This document shows positions 58,268-64,000 of a stretch of DNA of 64,000 nucleotides, one piece after another. This stretch comes from Peptococcaceae bacterium BRH_c8a (GTDB lineage Bacteria > Bacillota > Desulfotomaculia > Desulfotomaculales > Desulfallaceae), in the NCBI GenBank assembly GCA_000961575.1, contig LADP01000001.1, forward strand, positions 1 to 64,000, written 5' to 3'. The notes beneath the pieces are model-generated. The model was given only the letters and a program-made list of their open reading frames with translations, was not told the DNA's origin and made no database searches. Positions within the stretch are counted from its first letter, which is position 1, and every line of letters begins with the position of its first letter. A program made the translations under genes and the position numbers.

Positions 58268-58623
58268 CTTGTTTTTACACTTCTTTCGCAGTCTTTTATT
58301 GTTCTCTTGCGTTAGTGAAACTTTTTACATACAAGAACAGATTGTCGCTAGCTAAAGGAGCATGTAATTTTTTTAATATTGGCATTATTTAGTATACGAT
58401 ATTAAGATAACGATTTCCTCCTAAATTTCGCCTCCTGCTAAAAAGAATGCATTAATTTGATGTTTTTGGGATCCTGGGCAAAAAAGACTGTACTCGGGGC
58501 GCTGTACCAGGTTGGATGTACTAGTAAAAAAACCTGGCCCGGTGGCAGGTTTTAGGAGGCGGGCTGCCGAAATTGTCAGTATAGTATACCGCAATACAAT
58601 CGGTGCTGCGGGGAGGTGGAAGC
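58268..58623. promoter_or_regulatory. Intergenic region between kinase operon and gntR
   Basis: This 356-base gap separates two divergent operons. It holds AGTATAC words at 58391 and 58583, the odd palindrome GTATA-G-TATAC at 58579-58589 just before the GntR gene, three TGTAC words at 58489, 58503 and 58517 (14 bases apart), and a stem AAAACCTG (58529-58536) with CAGGTTTT (58546-58553). No gene is seen. Operator roles are guesses. Confidence 0.45.
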
Positions 58624-59385
58624 ATGGAAAAGTTTTTAGAGCGGTTTAACGCCGCCGGAGCCCGCACGGTGCGGGACATGGTTTACGAAACCCTCAGGCA
58701 GGCCATCTTCGAGGGCGTGTTTAAGAACGGCGAGCGCATGGTGGAAAAAGAGCTGGCCGAAAAGCTGCGGGTCAGCCGGACGCCCGTCCGCGAGGCTTTC
58801 CGGAGGTTAGAGGTGGAGGGTCTAATTAAACACTACCCGCGCAAAGGGGTGCTGGTACGCGGCATCACCGCCGAGGACATCATCGAGATCTATGCCATCC
58901 GCGAGGCCTTGGAAACAATGGCGCTTTCCTTTGTGGTGGAGAACATCACCGAAGATGAAAAGCAAAAGCTTTACCAACTAATTGAGAAGATGAAGGTGCT
59001 CATCGAGGTGGGTGACGAGGAGGAACTGCTGCAGACCTCCAGGCTTTTCAACGAACTGTTGCTGCGGGCCTCCAGGATGCCCCGGCTGGTCAGTCTGATT
59101 AACAACTACCAGGAATACATCGCCAAGTTTAGAAAAGCCACCCTGTCCAAACCCTCGCGCAAGGTTGACGCCCTAAAGGATCACGAGGAAATATTGCGGG
59201 CCATTGACCAGATGGACATAGCCAGAGCCAGAGAACTTACCGTCAGACACCTAAAAAGCGCTTGCCGGGAATGCCTGCACGCCGTCACCGGTATCGGCCC
59301 CGCCCCCGCCCCACCGGACAGCGGTAAACCTGTATTCGACAGCAGTATATCTGTAACCGACAGTAGTAAGCCAGGAAAGGAGTAA
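58624..59385 (+). CDS. GntR-family regulator, FCD type
   Basis: A 253-residue regulator. The winged helix is at the N-terminus (LAEKLRVSRTPVREAFRRLE) and the FCD ligand domain follows (IYAIREALETMAL, and HEEILRAIDQMDIARAREL). Members of this group bind small organic acids, often with a metal. The C-terminal 25 residues form a tail of DSSK/DSG repeats. ATG at 58624 follows GGGAGGTGG. It lies 11 bases before the aconitase gene and is likely to control it. Confidence 0.9.
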   Translation: MEKFLERFNAAGARTVRDMVYETLRQAIFEGVFKNGERMVEKELAEKLRVSRTPVREAFRRLEVEGLIKHYPRKGVLVRGITAEDIIEIYAIREALETMALSFVVENITEDEKQKLYQLIEKMKVLIEVGDEEELLQTSRLFNELLLRASRMPRLVSLINNYQEYIAKFRKATLSKPSRKVDALKDHEEILRAIDQMDIARARELTVRHLKSACRECLHAVTGIGPAPAPPDSGKPVFDSSISVTDSSKPGKE

Positions 59386-59396
59386 CCACACAGAAC

Positions 59397-61319
59397 ATGA
59401 ACTTAACGCAAAAAATTATATCTTCCCACCTGGTGGAGGGCAACCTGACTCCGGGAGAGGAAATCGCCGTCAAAATCGACCAAACCCTAACCCAAGACGC
59501 CACCGGCACGATGGCTTATCTGGAATTCGAGGCCATCGGGCTGCCGCGGGTTAAAACCGAGCTTTCCGTCAGTTACGTAGACCATAACACCCTGCAGGTG
59601 GGCTTTGAGAATGCCGACGACCACCGATTCCTGCAAAGCGCCGCCGCCAAGTTTGGGGTCTACTTTTCCCGTATGGGCAACGGTATTTGCCACCAGGTGC
59701 ACCTGGAGCGCTTCGGCAAACCGGGCCAAACGCTGCTGGGCTCGGACAGCCACACCCCCACCAGCGGCGGGCTGGGCATGCTGGCCATCGGCGCCGGGGG
59801 CTTGGACGTGGCCACTGCTATGGCGGGCTATCCTTTTTATGTAAAAATGCCCGGGGTGGTAAACATTCGGCTGCACGGCCAGCCGGCCCCCTGGGTGGCT
59901 GCCAAGGACATCATTTTAGAAGTGCTGCGGCGCCTCTCCGTCAAAGGCGGGGTGGGCAAGGTCATGGAATACACCGGCGAGGGAGTCGCTTATCTCAGCG
60001 TGCCCGAGCGGGCCACCATCACCAACATGGGCGCCGAACTGGGGGCCACCACATCGGTTTTCCCCAGTGATGAAGCCACCAGGCTGTTTCTGGCCGCTCA
60101 AGGGCGGGAGCAAGATTTTGTAGCGCTGCAGCCCGATCCCGGCGCCGCCTACGACGAAGTGGTGGACATTGATTTAAGCACCCTGGAACCATTAATTGCC
60201 TTGCCGCATATGCCTGATAACGTAGTCAAAGTATCCGCGGTGGCAGGCCGCCGGGTGAACCAGGTGTTCATCGGCAGCTGCACCAACTCCTCATACACCG
60301 ACTTAATGAAAGTAGCCGCTATATTAAAGGGTCAAATCGTCAACCCTGGGGTCAGCCTGGTAATCGCCCCCGGGTCCCGGCAAGTGCTTACCGCCCTGGC
60401 CTCCAATGGTGCGCTGGCCGACCTGGTCAACGCCGGCGCCCGGATTCTGGAGTGTGCCTGCGGCCCCTGCGTGGGCGTGGGCCAGTCGCCTGTTTCCAGC
60501 GGCATCTCCCTGCGCACCTCCAACCGCAACTTCGAAGGGCGCAGCGGCACCGCCGACGCCGAAATCTACCTGGTCAGCTGCGAAACAGCGGCGGCCTCGG
60601 CGCTGGCCGGCGTAATCACCGACCCGCGTGATTTGGGTGACCCCGTCCAGATCGCCATGCCCGAAACATTTCCGGTGGACGACCGGATGATCATCCCGCC
60701 GCCCGAACCCGGCGCGGACCTGCCGCTGGTGATGGGGCCCAACATTAAGCCTCTGCCCGTAGCCACCCCGTTGGCTGAACAAATCGAGGGCGAAGTGCTG
60801 CTCAAAGTCGGCGACAACATCACCACCGACCATATCATGCCGGCCGGGGCCAAGATACTGGCGCTGCGCTCCAACATCCCGGCCATCTCCATGCACTGTT
60901 TCATCTCGGTAGATCCCACCTTCCCCGAGCGGGCGCTGGCCGCCGGCGGCGGCATCCTGGTGGGCGGTTTAAACTACGGCCAGGGCTCCAGTCGCGAGCA
61001 CGCCGCCCTGGCCCCGCTGTACCTGGGGATTAAAGCGGTGTTGGCCAAAACCTTCGCCCGCATCCACATGCAAAACCTGGTCAACTTCGGCCTGCTGCCG
61101 CTGGTGTTTGCCGACGAGGCCGACTACGACGACATTAAGCAGGGCGACCGCTTGACTATCGAAGACCTGCGGGCCAACCTGCCCACCAACACCGTGCAGG
61201 TGCGCAACGCCCGCAGCGGCAAAACTTATCCGGTAAAGCACACCCTCTCCGGGCGGCAAATCGACATCCTGCTAGCCGGCGGCCTGCTGATTCAAGTCGG
61301 GGACGGCGCTAAGGGATAG
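59397..61319 (+). CDS. Aconitate hydratase (640 residues)
   Basis: It converts citrate to isocitrate by a [4Fe-4S] cluster. The likely ligands are C295 (GSCTNSS), C355 and C358 (ACGPC). The C-terminal swivel domain has NYGQGSSREHAALAP with the catalytic serine-arginine region. The 640-residue length matches the short, Aquifex-type group rather than the 900-residue AcnA. It follows the GntR gene closely. An isopropylmalate or homoaconitate role is less likely because both parts are fused. Confidence 0.92.
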   Translation: MNLTQKIISSHLVEGNLTPGEEIAVKIDQTLTQDATGTMAYLEFEAIGLPRVKTELSVSYVDHNTLQVGFENADDHRFLQSAAAKFGVYFSRMGNGICHQVHLERFGKPGQTLLGSDSHTPTSGGLGMLAIGAGGLDVATAMAGYPFYVKMPGVVNIRLHGQPAPWVAAKDIILEVLRRLSVKGGVGKVMEYTGEGVAYLSVPERATITNMGAELGATTSVFPSDEATRLFLAAQGREQDFVALQPDPGAAYDEVVDIDLSTLEPLIALPHMPDNVVKVSAVAGRRVNQVFIGSCTNSSYTDLMKVAAILKGQIVNPGVSLVIAPGSRQVLTALASNGALADLVNAGARILECACGPCVGVGQSPVSSGISLRTSNRNFEGRSGTADAEIYLVSCETAAASALAGVITDPRDLGDPVQIAMPETFPVDDRMIIPPPEPGADLPLVMGPNIKPLPVATPLAEQIEGEVLLKVGDNITTDHIMPAGAKILALRSNIPAISMHCFISVDPTFPERALAAGGGILVGGLNYGQGSSREHAALAPLYLGIKAVLAKTFARIHMQNLVNFGLLPLVFADEADYDDIKQGDRLTIEDLRANLPTNTVQVRNARSGKTYPVKHTLSGRQIDILLAGGLLIQVGDGAKG

Positions 61320-61320
61320 G

Positions 61321-61380
<60 letters not shown>

Positions 61381-61383
61381 AAA

Positions 61384-61899
61384 CCAGCCTTCGCGGCGAT
61401 CCGGTGATATCCGGAGCGAACGGTGCACCTGGGTGCGTTGATTAGCCCGTCATAGCCCCGAATTCAGGCTGCTTAGGGCGTAGCGAAACTGTTATGTAGT
61501 TTGTGTCATGCGGTAACAATAACCCGCTCCGAACACAACAATAAGAATTGCAAGAGAGAGCGGAGCGATATCACCGGAGCGCCGTGTCCACTACAACCAA
61601 CTTTAAAATACTTTCAGGTAGACCACCATGCCGTTATGCGGTACCATTAGAAAATGAAAAACCAGCCTTCGCGGCGATCCGGTGATATCCGGAGCGAACG
61701 GTGCACCTGGGTGCGTTGATTAGCCCGTCATAGCCCCGAATTCATGACTGCTTAGGGCGTAGCGAAATGGTTATGTAGTTTGTGTCATGCGGTAACAATA
61801 ACCCGCTCCGAGCACAACAATAAGAATTGCAAGAGAGAGCGGAGCGATATCACCGGAGCGCCGTGTCCACTACAACCAATATTAAAATACTTTCAGCTA
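61384..61899 (+). repeat. Family B elements B6 and B7, tandem pair
   Basis: Two plus-strand copies with a period of 278 bases (left ends at 61384 and 61662). The linker CAGGTAGACCACCATGCCGT is the same type as the one in the B2/B3 pair and before B4. They fill most of the 671-base gap between aconitase and the DUF401 gene. The rest (61900-61990) is a short AT-rich leader with GGAGGAAG. Confidence 0.9.
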
Positions 61900-61990
61900 T
61901 CGAAAGGACTGTGTTTTTTAATCTAAATTATGTTATCCCGACATAAATACAGGCGCCCGTTGCTTGGCGCCTCTGCAGACGGAGGAAGTC

Positions 61991-63286
61991 ATGCTACCGC
62001 TATTGAAAGTGCTGGCCGTATTTGGGTTAATCGTATTTTTACTGCGTAAGAAATACAACATCGGATGGACCATGCTGGCGGGAGCGGCAGTGCTGGGCCT
62101 GGTTTTCGGCCTGGGTCCTGTCCCCCTAATCCAACAGTTGGGGTTAACTTTAATTAACCCGTTAACCGTCACCTTAATGGCCATCCTGGTATTAATCATG
62201 ATTATGGAATCGGTGATGCGCAAGACCGGCATGATGGAGGCCATGACCGGCGCCCTGTTCCACCTGCCCGTAAACCGCCGCCTGATATTTGCGGCGATAC
62301 CGGCCATCATCGGACTGCTGCCCTCGGCCGGCGGGGCCAGATTCTCGGCGCCGCTGGTGGCACAGGCCACGGCTGGTTTCCCTTATCGGGCTGAAGACCG
62401 GGTCTTTATCAACTACTGGTTCCGTCACGCCTGGGAATTTTCCCTGCCCCTGTACCCCGGTTTAATCCTGGCCGCCCATATATCCGGCGTTTCGCTGGGC
62501 ACTATTATCCTTTGGCAGTGGCCGTTTACCATTGCCTGGGTTGTCCTGGGTTACTGGTATTTTTTCAAGGTCATGCGCACCGGCCGGGCAGATGACGCAG
62601 CTGAGCAAAGCGCCGCAACCAGTGAATGTGCAGGCAACGTCGGTTCGGAACCGGCCCAAGGTTTTGATGCTCCTGCCCGGGGCGCAGCAGAGGGAGACCG
62701 GGCATCAAATGGGCATGCGCTGCGCACCCTGGCTGTCAGCACCTGGCCCCTGTGGCTCACCGTACTGCTGGTACTGGTGCACGCCCCGATGGTCTGGACG
62801 CTGTGCGGAGTGCTGGCACTACTGATCGGGCTGAAAAAGTACCCGCTGCGCCAAGTATGGCAGAACCTGCGGGAACCCATGACGGTAAAAATCGTGATCC
62901 TCATCTGGGGCATCATGTCATTCAAGGACATTCTGGTGCTTTCCGGAGCCGTGGCTCAGGTAAGCGATGCCATTCTGGTGCTGGGTGTACCGGTGGTGCT
63001 GATAACGATCATGCTGCCCCTGCTGATTGGCGTACTGACAGGCCTGCTGCAGGCCTGCATCGGCGTGTCCTTCCCGCTGGTAATGTCGGTAGTTGAGCCT
63101 ACGGTGGCCTATGTGATGCTGGCCTATGTCGCCGGAGTGGTCGGTGTAATGCTTTCGCCGGTGCACCTGTGCCTGGTGCTGACGGTGGAATATTTCCGCG
63201 CCGACTTTTTCCGCTCCTACTGGCCGCTGCTGGCACCCAGCCTGCTGGTGATGGTTGGTGCCGCGGGTTTATTCTGGTTTATGTAG
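61991..63286 (+). CDS. DUF401 family integral membrane protein
   Basis: A 431-residue membrane protein with about ten spans and a charged cytoplasmic insert (about residues 195-240). The N-terminal half has LLPSAGGARFSAPLVA and NYWFRHAWEFSLPLYPG, typical of DUF401. The fold is thought to be of the ion transporter superfamily, so an organic acid permease is possible. It follows gntR and aconitase on the same strand, though a 671-base repeat block intervenes. ATG follows GGAGGAAG. Confidence 0.8.
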   Translation: MLPLLKVLAVFGLIVFLLRKKYNIGWTMLAGAAVLGLVFGLGPVPLIQQLGLTLINPLTVTLMAILVLIMIMESVMRKTGMMEAMTGALFHLPVNRRLIFAAIPAIIGLLPSAGGARFSAPLVAQATAGFPYRAEDRVFINYWFRHAWEFSLPLYPGLILAAHISGVSLGTIILWQWPFTIAWVVLGYWYFFKVMRTGRADDAAEQSAATSECAGNVGSEPAQGFDAPARGAAEGDRASNGHALRTLAVSTWPLWLTVLLVLVHAPMVWTLCGVLALLIGLKKYPLRQVWQNLREPMTVKIVILIWGIMSFKDILVLSGAVAQVSDAILVLGVPVVLITIMLPLLIGVLTGLLQACIGVSFPLVMSVVEPTVAYVMLAYVAGVVGVMLSPVHLCLVLTVEYFRADFFRSYWPLLAPSLLVMVGAAGLFWFM

Positions 63287-63298
63287 GGATTCAAGTCA

Positions 63299-63345
63299 AG
63301 TGTGTCAAGGGGACGGTTCCTCTGACACACTTTTTTTCTTTTTGG
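63299..63345 (+). terminator. Terminator after the DUF401 gene
   Basis: AGTGTGTCA (63299-63307) pairs perfectly with TGACACACT (63323-63331), followed by seven Ts and more. The loop AGGGGACGGTTCCTC belongs to the family E words. Confidence 0.9.
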
Positions 63346-63355
63346 AGGGAGTCAA

Positions 63356-63412
63356 GGGGGACGGGGTTGTTGACACATCTTCACTACGATGTGTCCAACA
63401 ACCCCGTCCCCC
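63356..63412. repeat. Long imperfect hairpin
   Basis: GGGGGACGGGGTTGTTG plus ACACATC pairs with GATGTGT plus CCAACAACCCCGTCCCCC, with one bulged base and an 8-base loop. It lies right after the terminator. The GGGGACGG word links it to family E. Confidence 0.85.
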
Positions 63413-63521
63413 TAAGTTTAACTCTGGGGAACCCTGTGGGTTCTCAAATAGTTTAAGACTGGATTATTAGGCGCAGACCTCTTGCGCACTATTATACGTA
63501 ATAAGTATTCGATGCTTTTCC

Positions 63522-63584
63522 TTGACAAATAGGAAATATAAGATTATTATTTATTAGTAAATTAGTAGCTTAGTAATTTACTAA
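63522..63584 (+). promoter_or_regulatory. Promoter and operator of the last gene
   Basis: TTGACA (63522-63527) and TATTAT (63545-63550) are 17 bases apart. Right after the -10, TTAGTAAATTA (63554-63564) and TAATTTACTAA (63574-63584) form a perfect 11-base inverted repeat around 9 bases, where a repressor could bind. The segment is far more AT-rich than the rest of the window. Confidence 0.7.
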
Positions 63585-63624
63585 TAAATTAATTTACAAA
63601 TCTTATACGTGAGGGGACATTTAT

Positions 63625-64000
63625 ATGAAGATACCGACAACACTTAAACATAAACCCGTTATTGTTTCTGAGGATTATGAAAATATTGATGGTAGAACCG
63701 CCTATAATTCTGATGCTAAGGGGCTTTCACTAGGCTTGGCCCAATGGAACGACAGAGGAAAGGTTGATATCTCGGCCAAGGTATGGCGTTATACAGGCGA
63801 AAAATGGTCAAGACAATCAGAGGAATTGCCACTTCATCGCGTCATTGACCTGGCCATATTAATTTGCAGAGCACAGTTGCATTTTAGAGAGGCATACCGC
63901 TATGAGAAATTTTATGATCCAGAAAACATAACCATAGACCGTATTGGCTTACAAGGAGATGCAATGACAGTATCTGTTTGCACGGACAACCCAATGATCG
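63625..64000 (+). CDS. DUF6530-type protein, 5' part
   Basis: An open frame from ATG 63625, after GAGGGG, that runs off the window with 125 codons. It reads MKIPTTLKHKPVIVSEDYEN, and further on KGLSLGLAQWNDRGKVDISA, KVWRYTGEKWSRQSEELPLH and RVIDLAILICRA. This pattern is what I recall for the DUF6530 family; the function is unknown. Codon use is AT-rich compared with its neighbours, which suggests transfer. Confidence 0.75.
   Translation, partial: MKIPTTLKHKPVIVSEDYENIDGRTAYNSDAKGLSLGLAQWNDRGKVDISAKVWRYTGEKWSRQSEELPLHRVIDLAILICRAQLHFREAYRYEKFYDPENITIDRIGLQGDAMTVSVCTDNPMI

Overview
The window carries the main ribosomal and RNA polymerase gene block of a moderately GC-rich, spore-forming Gram-positive anaerobe, followed by fatty-acid oxidation, cell-envelope, signalling and aconitase genes. 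The lineage is inferred. In favour are the Firmicutes order rpmG-secE-nusG-rplKAJL-rpoBC, an L7Ae-like gene between rpoC and rpsL, zinc-ribbon L33, S14, L36 and S4 proteins, the germination amidase CwlD, an ECF transporter set beside truA, and a beta-oxidation operon with a TetR-type regulator. A Desulfotomaculum-like member of the Peptococcaceae would fit best; I cannot name a species.

Layout. 1-12599: the 3' end of one tuf copy, then rpmG, secE, nusG, rplK, rplA, the L10 leader with attenuator, rplJ, rplL, terminator, a consensus promoter, rpoB and rpoC. 12731-17543: own promoter, L7Ae-like gene, rpsL, rpsG, fusA and a full second tuf whose last 815 bases match the first copy. 17585-33187: S10, spc and alpha operons run together (rpsJ to rplQ, with secY, map, a KOW protein and infA; adk is missing from its usual place). 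33306-37835: two ECF ATPases, the ECF T component, truA, then rplM-rpsI with their own promoter and terminator. 38251-39838: cwlD and three tiny genes, one cysteine-rich. 39938-46144 (minus): fadB-type fusion, thiolase, acyl-CoA dehydrogenase and a TetR regulator, with a perfect 18-bp palindromic operator at the promoter. 47376-50297: a second thiolase, an AlkA-type glycosylase and two small unknown genes. 50513-58267 (minus): a YlqG/YlqH pair, a YdbS/YdbT pair and two large hybrid histidine kinases. 58624-63286: GntR/FCD regulator, aconitase and a DUF401 membrane protein. The window ends inside an AT-rich gene of the DUF6530 type.

The most unusual feature is the spacers. Even inside the conserved ribosomal operons they are loaded with several unrelated repeat families. 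Family A is a hairpin with core arms TGGTGCCAGGTGTTGCAA and TTGCAACACCTGGCACCA; its inner arm differs from copy to copy, yet pairs almost perfectly within each copy. Family B is an about 280-bp MITE-like element found as tandem pairs, single copies and deletion remnants. Family D is a roughly 52-base structured unit bounded by GGGGACA and TGTCCCC. There are also heptamer tandem arrays and several long inverted repeats. Many highly expressed genes start with TTG or GTG behind strong ribosome binding sites. No tRNA, rRNA or CRISPR array was found.
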